Program-made: the position numbers and the translations under genes
The notes under the pieces: generated by a model
What the model was told of the DNA's origin: nothing
Databases searched by the model: none
What the model saw: only the letters and a program-made list of their open reading frames with translations
NCBI RefSeq assembly: GCF_001570565.1
Contig: NZ_BBXE01000032.1
Coordinates: forward strand, 105,799 to 169,798
Source of the DNA: Herbidospora yilanensis
GTDB lineage: Bacteria > Actinomycetota > Actinomycetes > Streptosporangiales > Streptosporangiaceae
Length of the DNA stretch: 64,000 nucleotides
Direction: 5' to 3'
Part shown: in pieces, positions 42,752 through 51,619 of the stretch
Position numbering within the stretch: position 1 is the stretch's first letter
Layout of the letters: every line of letters starts with the position of its first letter

Positions 42752-43519
42752 TCAGCACCTGCCGCCGGTGTTCACCGGGCCGACGTCCTGGGGCACGTCC
42801 CTGGTCGGCCCGGCCAGCAGCAGCGCCGTGTCGGCCGCCCACATGACGCCGTCGTGGACGAACCAGTCGTCCTCGGCGGCGCCACCGGCGGCCGACACGT
42901 TCGGCACACCCTTCCCGGCCAGCAGCGCCTTCACCTCGGCGAAGCGCAGGCCGCGGAAGTCGACGCAGTGCAGCGGCTCACCGGGTGCGTCGATCTGGCC
43001 GGGCATGGCGTACCGCTCTCCGGCGGCGGCCTCCCGGCCGAGCCGGATGTCGATCTCGCCCGGATGGCCGACTTTGATGCGCAGGCCGACGATGCAGTCG
43101 GTGAGCACGCAGTCGCCCTCCTTCGACAGGAAGCCGACCGCGTCCGCGGCGTCCGGGCCGCCGACCGGGACCGCGGTGCCGACCAGGCTCGGCGCGGCGG
43201 GCACGAACCGCAGGTCGATGTCCAGGCCGACGCCACGCAGCAGGTTCCGGTACGTCTCCGGGTCGGCGGTCAGGTCGTTGACGGTGACGACATAGGAGTC
43301 ACCGTCGCGCCGGATGTCGAGCGCCGCCGCCGAACTCGGCCACGCCGCCCAGGTGACGGCCGCGGCGGTGACGGCCGCGAGCGGCACGGCCACCCGGACC
43401 CGGCGGCGCTTCGGCGCGGGCAGTCTCTTCACCTCCTCCAGCAGGGCCAGGGCGCCCGGGGTGACCGGGGCGTCGCCAGGCGCCGGGTTGATGTGGGACA
43501 CCATCTCGTCGATGTTCAT
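42752..43519 (-). CDS. membrane protein partner of the ECF sigma factor
   Basis: 255 residues: a short cytoplasmic part (1-40, MNIDEMVSHINPAPGDAPVT at the start), one membrane helix (about 42-66) and an outer domain of about 185 residues with several cysteines (GDCVLTDCIVG, HCVDF and a C-terminal Cys). It starts 4 bases inside the end of the sigma gene. The N-terminal layout resembles CU044_5270-type proteins that follow ECF sigma genes. A role as anti-sigma or sensor partner is inferred from position; it lacks the usual HxxxCxxC zinc motif. Confidence 0.75.
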   Translation of the reverse strand: MNIDEMVSHINPAPGDAPVTPGALALLEEVKRLPAPKRRRVRVAVPLAAVTAAAVTWAAWPSSAAALDIRRDGDSYVVTVNDLTADPETYRNLLRGVGLDIDLRFVPAAPSLVGTAVPVGGPDAADAVGFLSKEGDCVLTDCIVGLRIKVGHPGEIDIRLGREAAAGERYAMPGQIDAPGEPLHCVDFRGLRFAEVKALLAGKGVPNVSAAGGAAEDDWFVHDGVMWAADTALLLAGPTRDVPQDVGPVNTGGRC

Positions 43520-44043
43520 GGGCGTCCTTTCGCGAGGGATGCGGCGCGGGAGCCGTAGCGGGACAGATCGAGGTCGGCCGCGGCGAGCAGCCGGGCGAGG
43601 CGTTTGCGCGCCCGGTGGAGGCGCACCCGGGCCACGCCCTGCGGGCAGCCGAGCACCGTCGCGATCTCGGCGGTGGTCAGCCCCTCCCACCCGGCCAGCG
43701 ACAACACCTCGCGGTCGAGGTCGCTGAGCCGGGCGAAGGCCGCGCGCACGGCCGCCGTGTCACCGTCGGGTTCGGTGCGCGGTCGCGTCGCCAGTTCGCC
43801 GCGCAGCCGTTCGGCCAGCGCGGTGTGCCGGTCGTCGGCCCGCCGCTGGTTGGCCAGCACCCGCCGGGCCACGCCGAACAACCACAGGCGGGCTTCGGCG
43901 GGAATCGCGTCGCGTTTGCGCCACGCGGTGGCGAAGGTCTCCGCGATCGCGTCGGCGGCGTCGTCGGGTAACGCCGTACGGCGTCGGATGTAGCCCATCA
44001 CCGCCGGGTAATGGGCCAGATAGAACTCGTCGAATGCCGTCAC
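43516..44043 (-). CDS. ECF-family RNA polymerase sigma factor
   Basis: Sigma factor of 175 residues with region 2 (FDEFYLAHYPAVMGYIRRRT, AIAETFATAWRKRD) and region 4 (LDREVLSLAGWEGLTTAEIA, TVLGCPQGVARVRLHRARKR). Starts at GTG 44043. The linked membrane protein overlaps its stop. It probably directs RNA polymerase to an extracytoplasmic-signal regulon. No matching promoter was identified nearby. Confidence 0.92.
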   Translation of the reverse strand: MTAFDEFYLAHYPAVMGYIRRRTALPDDAADAIAETFATAWRKRDAIPAEARLWLFGVARRVLANQRRADDRHTALAERLRGELATRPRTEPDGDTAAVRAAFARLSDLDREVLSLAGWEGLTTAEIATVLGCPQGVARVRLHRARKRLARLLAAADLDLSRYGSRAASLAKGRP

Positions 44044-44091
44044 AACCTGATGAGTGTCCGGATCCCGCGCGAAGTTACAGGGGACGTGGTG

Positions 44092-44838
44092 TCAGCGCTT
44101 CATGAGGGCGAAGACCCCCCAGCTCAGATACTCACGCCCGTAACGTGCGTACTGAACGGGCTCGGTGGTGAGTTCCGCCCGTACTTCGGGGGCGAGTTCG
44201 TCGTCCGGGTTCCGGTCGAGCCAGCGGCGCAGGTTGAGCCACTGGGCCGCGGCGTAGCGGTCCCAGCTGTCCTGATCGGCCAGCATCATCTCCACGACGT
44301 CGTACCCGAGCTCCTGGAACCGCTCGATCAGTTCGGGGAGGAGCACGAAATCCGCGATGGAGGTGGCGTGGCACGCCTTGGCGGTCTCCTCGTCCGGAGG
44401 GGTCCGCCGCCAGAACGGCTCGCCGATCAGCATCAGTCCGCCGGGCCGCAGGCTGCGGCCGAGCAGTTCGGTCGTGCCGGCGACGCCGTCGCCGATCCAC
44501 GTGGCGCCGACACAGGCGGCCAGGTCGACCGGCTGGTCCGCGACATGGCCGGCCGCGTCACCATGGACGAACTCGACTCGGTCGGCGACGCCGAGTTCGG
44601 CGGCGCGGGCCCGGGCCCGCGCGGTGAAGACCGTGCTGATGTCGACTCCGGTGCCGGTGATCCCGTGGTCACGCGCCCAGGTGCACAACAGCTCGCCGGA
44701 GCCGCTGGCCAGGTCGAGCGCCCGTGTCCCGGGGGCGAGGTGGAGCGACGCGCCCAAGGCGGCGAGTTTGCCCGCCGTCAGCGGGTTGTGGATCCGGTGG
44801 CTGCTCTCACGGATGGTGAAGATACGGGGAAGGTCCAT
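44092..44838 (-). CDS. SAM-dependent class I methyltransferase
   Basis: 248 residues. The SAM-binding motif I reads ALDLASGSGELLCTWA, with an acidic residue in GTGVDIST and motif II in DLAACVGATWIGDG. Substrate-recognition parts are not diagnostic. It sits between the ECF sigma gene and the TetR gene, 66 bases downstream of the latter and in the same direction, so it may be in the TetR unit. Confidence 0.85.
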   Translation of the reverse strand: MDLPRIFTIRESSHRIHNPLTAGKLAALGASLHLAPGTRALDLASGSGELLCTWARDHGITGTGVDISTVFTARARARAAELGVADRVEFVHGDAAGHVADQPVDLAACVGATWIGDGVAGTTELLGRSLRPGGLMLIGEPFWRRTPPDEETAKACHATSIADFVLLPELIERFQELGYDVVEMMLADQDSWDRYAAAQWLNLRRWLDRNPDDELAPEVRAELTTEPVQYARYGREYLSWGVFALMKR

Positions 44839-44904
44839 GACCGGTTCCTGCCTTGAGATGGGGGGATTCTTCCGCGGACGTGGTCGGCCGTTTCCTGAGG
44901 CAGG

Positions 44905-45561
44905 TCACTGCTGCCGGTGGCGGCGTGCGCGTTGTTCCGCGGCGTCGAGTGCGGGCCTGAGGGGGGCGAGCGTGGTGCGCAGAAGGTCCGCCAGCGAGCC
45001 GGCCGGCACGACGAGCCCGCCGGCCGTGGCGGACGAGACGGTCGTCCGCAACCACTGTTCGAGCGCCACGCGGACCGCGGCGGCCACGCTCGCCGCGAGC
45101 ACCCGTGCGGTGTGCGGCTCGCCGTCGCCGAGACGCCCGGCGACGGCTTCGGCGAGGGGATGTTCGATCGCGGCCGTCGTGCCGATGAACGCCTCGCGCA
45201 GCGCGGGGCGGGTGGTGATCAGCAGCAGCAGCGCCTCCCGGCCGGGTTCGGCCGAGGCGGTGAACTGATCCACGACGGCCTCGACGACGGCGTCGGCGAG
45301 GCCGACGCCGTCGGGCCGGTCGGCCACCGCCGCCGCGACCCGTGCCTCTCGTTCGCTGGTGACGGCGGCGACGATCGCCTGTTCACGGCTGGAGAAGTAG
45401 TTGTTGTACGTCCTCGGTGAGACGCCGGCCGCCTCGGCGATGTCGTCGACGCGCACGTTGTCCGGTCCGCGCTCAAGAGCCAGCCGCAGGGCCGCCGCGC
45501 GCAGTGCCTCCCGGGTGGCCTGTTTCTTCTGCTCGCGCAGGCCCGTCCGCCTCGTCGTCAC
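44905..45561 (-). CDS. TetR-family transcriptional regulator
   Basis: Repressor of 218 residues. HTH: LRAAALRLALERGPDNVRVD, then DIAEAAGVSPRTYNNYFSSR. The C-terminal domain is the MftR-like type of actinobacterial TetR proteins. GTG 45561 is the start that leaves the adjacent palindrome intact. It is divergent from the FAD monooxygenase gene and almost certainly binds the 28-bp palindrome between them. Confidence 0.92.
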   Translation of the reverse strand: MTTRRTGLREQKKQATREALRAAALRLALERGPDNVRVDDIAEAAGVSPRTYNNYFSSREQAIVAAVTSEREARVAAAVADRPDGVGLADAVVEAVVDQFTASAEPGREALLLLITTRPALREAFIGTTAAIEHPLAEAVAGRLGDGEPHTARVLAASVAAAVRVALEQWLRTTVSSATAGGLVVPAGSLADLLRTTLAPLRPALDAAEQRARRHRQQ

Positions 45562-45580
45562 GGTCCCAGCATAGCCTAGC

Positions 45581-45608
45581 TGCGTGCACGCAAATTTGCG
45601 TGTACGCA
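45581..45608. promoter_or_regulatory. 28-bp near-perfect palindrome, TetR operator
   Basis: The left half TGCGTGCACGCAAA (45581-45594) and the right half TTTGCGTGTACGCA (45595-45608) match at 13 of 14 paired positions. It lies 20 bases from the TetR start and 53 bases before the monooxygenase start, placed to block both promoters. Confidence 0.85.
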
Positions 45609-45660
45609 TCTTTCTGCTTAGCCTGTCCTCGCCCTTCACGTACGAACCCGAGGAGAACCC

Positions 45661-47214
45661 GTGATCACAGACGTCGTCATCGCCGGCGGCGGCCCGAACG
45701 GGCTGATGCTGGCCTGCGAACTGAGCCTGGCCGGGGTCCGGCCGATCGTGCTGGAACGGCTGACCGAGCCCAGCGAGGAACCGAAGGCCAACGGGCTGCT
45801 CGGCCAGGTCGTGAGGATGCTCGACCACCGTGGGCTGCACGAACGCCTCAGCGGCAGCCCGCGACCGCCACAGCCGAACTCCGGGTACTTCATGTTCGGC
45901 GCGATGGGCCTGGACCTGAGCCTGCTGCGGGACAGCCCCGTCTACGCCCTGCCGGTCCCCCAGCGACGCATCGTGCAGGTCCTGCGGGAACGCGCCGCCG
46001 AACTGGGCGTGGAGATCCGCTGGGGACACGAGGTCGTCGGCCTGTCGCAGGACGACGACGCGGTGACCGTCGACGTCGCGAGCCCGGGCGAGCGCCGCCG
46101 ATTGCGGGCCAGGTACCTCGTCGGCGCCGATGGCGCGCACAGCACCACGCGCAAGCTCTCCGGCATCGCGTTCCCCGGCGTCACCTACGACCGCATGACC
46201 GTCTGCTCGGCGCACGCGACGGTCCCGGCGGAATGGGTCGATCCCGCGACCGGTGCGCTGAACGTGCCCGGCCACGGCGCCGTCCTGCCGTTCCTGCCCC
46301 TCCGCACGGAACACGGCGGGTTCTCGTACGCCCCGATGCCCGGCCACCCACCGCTGATCAGCACCACCGAATGGGACAGGCCCGCGACCGACGCGCCCAT
46401 GAGCCTGGAGGAACTACGGGCGAGCATCCGCCGCGTGCTCGGCGTCGACGTGCCCCTCGATCCGCCCGACGGCCCGGGACCGCACGTGCTGCGCCGGCTG
46501 ACCGGCGGCAACACCCGGATCGCCGAACGGTTCGCCGACGGCCGGGTGTTCCTGATCGGCGACGCCGCGCACGTGTACGCCGCCACGGGAGGCGGTCCGG
46601 GGCTCAACCTCGGCCTGCAGGACGCGGTCAATCTCGGCTGGAAACTCGCCGCCGAGATCCGGGGAAGCGCCCCGCCCGGACTGCTGGACAGCTACGAGAC
46701 GGAACGGCGATCGGCCGCCCGGCGTATGGTGCTGAACGCGCAGGCGCAGTCGGCCCTGATAGCCCCTGGCGGCGACGTCACCGGACTGCGCGAGGTGTTC
46801 ACCGAACTGCTCCGCGACCAGAGCACCGTACAACGCCTGGCCGGCCTCCTCGCCGGCGCCGACGTGCGCTACGACATGGGCCGCCCCGAGGCGCACCCGC
46901 TGACCGGCCGGTTCGCCCCGGACATGGACCTGCACACCCCGGCCGGACCGGTCCGCCTGGCCGAGCTGACCAGAAACGCCCGCCCACTGCTGCTCGACCT
47001 GACCGAAGACGCGTCGCTGGCGGAGACACCCGCCCTGCGGCACGACCAGGTCGACGTCGTCACGGCGCGCTCCCACCTCCCCGCACCCACCGCCTTGCTC
47101 CTTCGCCCGGACGGCTATGTGGCCTGGGCCTCTTCGTCGCCCCGGCCCGGCCCCACGGAGATCGAAACCCTCCGGGCGACCCTGCGGTCGTGGTTCGGAG
47201 TCACCCGCACCTGA
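45661..47214 (+). CDS. FAD-dependent aromatic monooxygenase (PHBH family, Rox/RdmE-like)
   Basis: Single-component flavoprotein hydroxylase of 517 residues. GTG 45661 follows GAGGAGAA. FAD motifs: VVIAGGGPNGLMLACEL at the start, VGADGAHS near 155, and FLIGDAAHVYAATGGGPGLN near 298-317. The C-terminal thioredoxin-like domain is present. Relatives hydroxylate polyketides or inactivate antibiotics (rifampicin, tetracycline-type enzymes). Control by a divergent TetR with a strong operator fits an inducible detoxification enzyme. Substrate unknown. Confidence 0.93.
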   Translation: MITDVVIAGGGPNGLMLACELSLAGVRPIVLERLTEPSEEPKANGLLGQVVRMLDHRGLHERLSGSPRPPQPNSGYFMFGAMGLDLSLLRDSPVYALPVPQRRIVQVLRERAAELGVEIRWGHEVVGLSQDDDAVTVDVASPGERRRLRARYLVGADGAHSTTRKLSGIAFPGVTYDRMTVCSAHATVPAEWVDPATGALNVPGHGAVLPFLPLRTEHGGFSYAPMPGHPPLISTTEWDRPATDAPMSLEELRASIRRVLGVDVPLDPPDGPGPHVLRRLTGGNTRIAERFADGRVFLIGDAAHVYAATGGGPGLNLGLQDAVNLGWKLAAEIRGSAPPGLLDSYETERRSAARRMVLNAQAQSALIAPGGDVTGLREVFTELLRDQSTVQRLAGLLAGADVRYDMGRPEAHPLTGRFAPDMDLHTPAGPVRLAELTRNARPLLLDLTEDASLAETPALRHDQVDVVTARSHLPAPTALLLRPDGYVAWASSSPRPGPTEIETLRATLRSWFGVTRT

Positions 47215-47223
47215 TCGCGAGTC

Positions 47224-47251
47224 TTGACATGTATGAAACCGGCCGTAATAG
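47224..47251 (+). promoter_or_regulatory. promoter of the secreted esterase gene
   Basis: A perfect TTGACA (47224-47229), 16-base spacer and TAATAG (47246-47251) lie in an AT-rich stretch. The leader to ATG 47458 would be about 200 bases. Confidence 0.5.
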
Positions 47252-47256
47252 TACGC

Positions 47257-47272
47257 GCTAATACGATTTAGC
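47257..47272. promoter_or_regulatory. dyad just downstream of the esterase promoter
   Basis: GCTAA, TACGAT, TTAGC is a perfect 5-bp dyad. Outside it ACGCG (47253-47257) and CGCGT (47276-47280) also pair, so it can be a repressor site overlapping the start of transcription or an RNA hairpin in the leader. Confidence 0.4.
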
Positions 47273-47457
47273 ATGCGCGTAACAATGTCGGCCCGGAGGA
47301 GGTGCCATCGGACGAGCCGCCCATCAGGGCAGGCGGGCGCCGTTGCCGAATCGCCCTGCGACCATGCCGAGAATCCCATCGGATCCATGGCCTCGGCGCC
47401 GCACCTTCCGACCAGACCGTAACTTCCCTGCCGGACCACGCCAAGGATGGAAACAGG

Positions 47458-48777
47458 ATGAAGATTGGCAAGTGGGTCGTGGCGTTCGCCTCGGTTCTGA
47501 CGCTGACGACCTCGGGACTGGCGTCCGGCGCGTATGCCGGCCCGGGCCATGACCCGGACACGGCGATCCTGAGCGTCACCCCGATCACAACGGTCTACAC
47601 CTACGGTCAGAAGGTGTCCGCGGTGGCGGTCGAGTACAACGCGGACGTCAACCCGCGCCGGCTCGACAATTCCACCTTCTCCGTGCAGGACACGCTCTAC
47701 AACTTCCGGTTCAACCCCATCGGGGACCTGCCCAAGCTGACCGAACGTACGGTCACCCACACCTACACCAACAACGCCGTCGCCACCCGTGCCGACCACA
47801 GTTCACAGCGGGGCCGGTACGTCATCATCGAGCTGGACCCGGACCAGAACGCGGGCTGGACGGTGATCGTCTCCAAGTGCCCGACGTTCCTGTGCTCGGT
47901 GAAGATCAACCCGGACCTGCCCACCCAGGTGACGCAGCTCAAGGACGTGTTCGCGCAGCCCGGCAACGGCAACGGCCGGGGCCCGCTACTGGCCGCAGCG
48001 ACGCCGGAGACCCCGCGGAAGATGACGAGAGAGCCGGTCAACCCGCTGGTCGACGACTTCGAGTACGGCTCTTTCCTGTCCGGTGGGATGGTGTTGCCGT
48101 ACCACTACCACCTGCCGGAGAACTACGACCCGGCGAAGACGTATCCGCTGATGGTCGTCCTGCCCGGACACGGCATGGGCTGGGACGGCGACAACCTGCT
48201 GGTCCAGGTGGCCGCGGACATCCCCGCGACCGCGTGGTCGCAGCCGGAGTGGACGGGCGGCGACGAAGAGGTGATCGTGGTCGCGCCCCAGAACCAGCGT
48301 GTGGGCGGCCCGGCCGAGGCCGACCTGCTGGTCAAGATGCTCGACCAGTTCCTCAAGGACTTCTCCGTCGACAAGAAGCGGGTATACGCCACCACCGTCT
48401 CCTACGGCGCCCAGTTGTTGTGGAACGCGTTCGCCGCGCGGCCCGGCATGTGGGCCGGCGGGCTGGTGACCGGTGGCTTCGCGGTCAACTCCCAGCAGGC
48501 GACGGCCATCGCGACCGCGGAGATCCCGCTGTGGATCACCCACGGTGTGCACGACCACCTGCTGAACGTCAGCGGAGCCCGCAACACGCGGAACCTGCTG
48601 ACCAACGCGTACACCGCCCGGGGCAAGACCCCCCAGCAGATCGACACCCTGCTGAAGTACACCGAGTACGAGGACGCGGCTTTCTCGCTCCCGGACTACC
48701 ACGCGGCGTACGGCCCCACCTATGAAGAGGGCAACGGCTCGATCCTCCGCTGGTTGCTGAGCCAGACCAAGCCGTAG
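47458..48777 (+). CDS. secreted esterase/depolymerase-like alpha/beta hydrolase
   Basis: Exported protein of 439 residues with a signal peptide (1-27, ends GAYA). An N-terminal beta-rich domain (about 30-180) precedes a PHB-depolymerase/feruloyl-esterase-like hydrolase domain. The oxyanion strand is VVLPGHGMGWDGD, the nucleophile is in TTVSYGAQ (about Ser314; the usual Gly before Ser is Val), and a THGVHDHLLN block and late His follow. ATG 47458 has AGGATGGAAACAGG before it. It has its own promoter and probably acts on an external polymer or ester. Confidence 0.82.
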   Translation: MKIGKWVVAFASVLTLTTSGLASGAYAGPGHDPDTAILSVTPITTVYTYGQKVSAVAVEYNADVNPRRLDNSTFSVQDTLYNFRFNPIGDLPKLTERTVTHTYTNNAVATRADHSSQRGRYVIIELDPDQNAGWTVIVSKCPTFLCSVKINPDLPTQVTQLKDVFAQPGNGNGRGPLLAAATPETPRKMTREPVNPLVDDFEYGSFLSGGMVLPYHYHLPENYDPAKTYPLMVVLPGHGMGWDGDNLLVQVAADIPATAWSQPEWTGGDEEVIVVAPQNQRVGGPAEADLLVKMLDQFLKDFSVDKKRVYATTVSYGAQLLWNAFAARPGMWAGGLVTGGFAVNSQQATAIATAEIPLWITHGVHDHLLNVSGARNTRNLLTNAYTARGKTPQQIDTLLKYTEYEDAAFSLPDYHAAYGPTYEEGNGSILRWLLSQTKP

Positions 48778-48792
48778 ACCACCGACCCGGCA

Positions 48793-50028
48793 CTACCTCT
48801 GTTCCGGAGTCAGGACGTGCCGGGTCCGGTCCCCCGTCCAGGCCGCTTCGAGGATCGCGGTCAGGCTGGCGGTGTCGGTCGGGCCCGGATGGTTCTGGAT
48901 CAAGCGGGTGACGCCACCGGCCATCTCCGCGAAACGCGGGAGGTCGGCGCGTGCCACGCCGATGTCCGCCAAGGTGGCGGGGATGCCGATGTCGGCGAGG
49001 AGCCTGTCGAGCCAGGTGAGGAACAGGTCCGCGGCCTCGGCGTCGGAGGCGTCGGTCACGTCGAGCCCGCACACCTCGGCGAGGACGGCCAACCGGTCGC
49101 TGATGGCGTCCTTGGCCGCGTCCAGCGCGTAGGGCAGCAGCAGCCCGACGCCCAGGCCGTGAGGTGTGTGGGTGGCTGCGCCGATGGGGTACTGGAGGGC
49201 GTGCGGGGCCGCGTTGCCCGCGTGGGAGAACGCGATCCCGGCCAGCATCGACCCGTAGGACATGTCCGCGCGCGCCTCCTTGTCGCCTCCGTCCCTGACG
49301 ACACGGGGCAGGCTGCGGGCGATCCGCTCCGCGGCCAGGAGCGCGTAGTGATCGGTGACCGGGTTGCGGCCGAGGAAGACCTGCTCCACCGTGTCGCGCG
49401 GTCCGTAGACCCGGGGTCGTGCGGTGTAGCTCTCCACCGCGTGACAGAACGCGTCGATGCCGGAGTAGGCGGAGACGGTCGCAGGGCAGCTGTAGGTGAG
49501 CTCGGGGTCGACGATGGCGAAGTCGGGCACGATGTGGACGCTGGAGACGCCCACCTTCAGCAGGCGGTCGGGGTCGGTCAACACCGAGACGGGCGTGAGC
49601 TCGGAGCCGGTGCCCGACGTCGTCGGGACCGCGACGAGAGGGATCGTCGGCCCCGGCACCTTCGACTCGCCGTAGAAGTCGCGCGGCGTCCCGCCGTGGC
49701 GCCGGATGACGCCGACGATTTTGGCGAGGTCGATCACCGTGCCACCCCCGATGGCGAGGATCACGTCGGCGTCCACCTCCGCGGCGGCCGAGACCGCCAG
49801 GGCGACGTCGGTGAGCGGCACGTCCGGAGTCGCGTCGGCGAACACCCCGACGACTTCGACCTTCTCCCGCACGCCGGCCACGATCTCGGCCACGCCCGGC
49901 TGTCCCAGAAGAACCCGGTCGGTCACGACGAGGACGCGCGAGCCGCACTCGGCCACCACGCGCGGGATGTTCTGCGCGACTCCTTCGCCCACGATCAACT
50001 GGCGTGGTCCGCGGACGGTCTCAAGCAT
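48793..50028 (-). CDS. iron-containing alcohol dehydrogenase
   Basis: Group III NAD(P)-dependent dehydrogenase of 411 residues. Nucleotide binding: AIGGGTVIDLAK near 94 and PTTSGTGSE near 145. Metal ligands are in GIDAFCHAVES and in HALQYPIGAATHTPHG. It starts at ATG 50028, 87 bases downstream of the aldehyde dehydrogenase stop and in the same direction. With that enzyme it forms an alcohol to aldehyde to acid pathway. Relatives act on 4-hydroxybutyrate, 1,3-propanediol or maleylacetate; the present one cannot be assigned more closely. Confidence 0.93.
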   Translation of the reverse strand: MLETVRGPRQLIVGEGVAQNIPRVVAECGSRVLVVTDRVLLGQPGVAEIVAGVREKVEVVGVFADATPDVPLTDVALAVSAAAEVDADVILAIGGGTVIDLAKIVGVIRRHGGTPRDFYGESKVPGPTIPLVAVPTTSGTGSELTPVSVLTDPDRLLKVGVSSVHIVPDFAIVDPELTYSCPATVSAYSGIDAFCHAVESYTARPRVYGPRDTVEQVFLGRNPVTDHYALLAAERIARSLPRVVRDGGDKEARADMSYGSMLAGIAFSHAGNAAPHALQYPIGAATHTPHGLGVGLLLPYALDAAKDAISDRLAVLAEVCGLDVTDASDAEAADLFLTWLDRLLADIGIPATLADIGVARADLPRFAEMAGGVTRLIQNHPGPTDTASLTAILEAAWTGDRTRHVLTPEQR

Positions 50029-50115
50029 GTCAGTGCCTCTCTGGAACGTCGGCGGTGATGTGCGGGGCGGACGTCCAGGTCGCCTGCGAGACCGGGACGG
50101 CGTCGGCGAGGTCGG

Positions 50116-51576
50116 TCACGGCAGGTCGATCGCCGCGTAGGTGACGTCGAGGTACTCGAGGATGCCCTCGTGCGACCCCTCCTTGCCGATCCCCGACTGC
50201 TTCACGCCTCCGAACGGAGCAGACGGGTCCGAGATGAGACCACGGTTGATGCCGACCATCCCGGTCTCCAGCCCCTCGGCGAACCGGAGCGCCCGCTGGA
50301 GGTCACGGGTGAAGACGTATCCGACCAGGCCGTGCTCGGTGTCGTTGGCCTTCGCCAGCACCTCGTCGTCGGACGTGAACGAGATGATCGGCGCCACCGG
50401 GCCGAAGATCTCCTCCTCCAGGATCGGCGCGTCTTCCGGCACGTCGACGAGGACCGTGGGCGGGTAGAAGTGGCCCGGCCCGTCCGGACGCGCGCCGCCC
50501 ACCAGGACCCGGGCGCCGCGATCGACCGCGTCGGCGACGAGCTCGTCGATCTTGGCGACCGAGGCCTCGTCGATCAACGCCCCGACGTCCACGCCGTCGT
50601 CCAGACCGTGGCCCATCGAGAGCGCGCCCATCCGCTCGGCGAAGCGCGCCGTGAACTCCTCGCGCACCGGCTCCTCGACGTAGATCCGGTTGGCCGCGAT
50701 GCAGGACTCCCCGATGTTGCGCATCTTGGCCACCATGGCGCCGTCGAGCGCGACGTCCAGGTCGGCGTCGGCGCACACGATCAGGGCCGCGTTGCCGCCC
50801 AGTTCCATGGAGGTGCGCAGCACGTTGTCCGCCGCCTGCCGGAGCAGCACGCGCCCGACCTCGGTCGACCCGGTGAACGAAAGCTTGCGGGTCCGGCGGT
50901 CGGCCAGCAGTGCCGAGACCACCTTGCCGGAACGTTTGGTCGTCACGACGTTGACGACGCCCGGGGGAACGCCGGCCTCCTCCATGATGCGGGCCAGGAA
51001 CAACATGGTGAGCGGCGTCTGGGCGGCCGGCTTGGTGATCGTCGTGCAGCCCGCCGCCAGCGCGGGAGCGATCTTGCGGGCGCCCATGGCCAGCGGGAAG
51101 TTCCAGGGCGTCACGAAGACGCACGGTCCGACCGGCTTCGGCACGGTGAGGATGCGATATCCCCCGTTGGGAGCGGTGTTGTAGCGCCCCTCGACGCGCA
51201 CCGCCTCCTCGGCGAACCAACGGAAGAACTCGGCGCCGTAGGCCACCTCTGCCCGGGCCTCGGCGAGCGGCTTGCCCATCTCCAGCGTGATCAGCCGGGC
51301 GACCTCCTCGGATCGCTCCTTCAGCGCCCGGTACGTCGCGGTCAGCAACTCCGACCGTTTCCGCGGCGGGGTCGCCGCCCACTCCGCCATCGCCTTGCTC
51401 GCCGCGTCCAGAGCGGCGAGCCCGTCGGCGACGTCGGCGTCCGCCACCTCGGCGATGGTCTTGCCGGTGGCCGGGTCCTCGACGGCGAACGTGGCGCCGC
51501 CGGCGGCGTCGCGCCAGGCGTCGCCGATCCGGAGCCGCCGGTGCTCGGGGGCCAGGACGTTCATCGGGTCACTCAC
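50116..51576 (-). CDS. gabD: aldehyde dehydrogenase, succinate-semialdehyde dehydrogenase type
   Basis: NAD(P)-dependent enzyme of 486 residues. Catalytic Cys292 is in GESCIAANR and Glu258 in MELGGNAALIV. SSADH-like blocks include VTPWNFPLAMGARKIAPALA and FTGSTEVGR. GTG 51576 has AGGAGG at 7 bases; an ATG 4 codons later is possible. It follows the ABC ATPase genes by 43 bases, so it is part of the transport operon. The gabD name reflects the subfamily; in this context the substrate may be another short aldehyde. Confidence 0.9.
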   Translation of the reverse strand: MSDPMNVLAPEHRRLRIGDAWRDAAGGATFAVEDPATGKTIAEVADADVADGLAALDAASKAMAEWAATPPRKRSELLTATYRALKERSEEVARLITLEMGKPLAEARAEVAYGAEFFRWFAEEAVRVEGRYNTAPNGGYRILTVPKPVGPCVFVTPWNFPLAMGARKIAPALAAGCTTITKPAAQTPLTMLFLARIMEEAGVPPGVVNVVTTKRSGKVVSALLADRRTRKLSFTGSTEVGRVLLRQAADNVLRTSMELGGNAALIVCADADLDVALDGAMVAKMRNIGESCIAANRIYVEEPVREEFTARFAERMGALSMGHGLDDGVDVGALIDEASVAKIDELVADAVDRGARVLVGGARPDGPGHFYPPTVLVDVPEDAPILEEEIFGPVAPIISFTSDDEVLAKANDTEHGLVGYVFTRDLQRALRFAEGLETGMVGINRGLISDPSAPFGGVKQSGIGKEGSHEGILEYLDVTYAAIDLP

Positions 51577-51619
51577 TGTGTCCCCTCCTGGGGTGTTCTC
51601 GGTGATGTTCAACGTGGGC

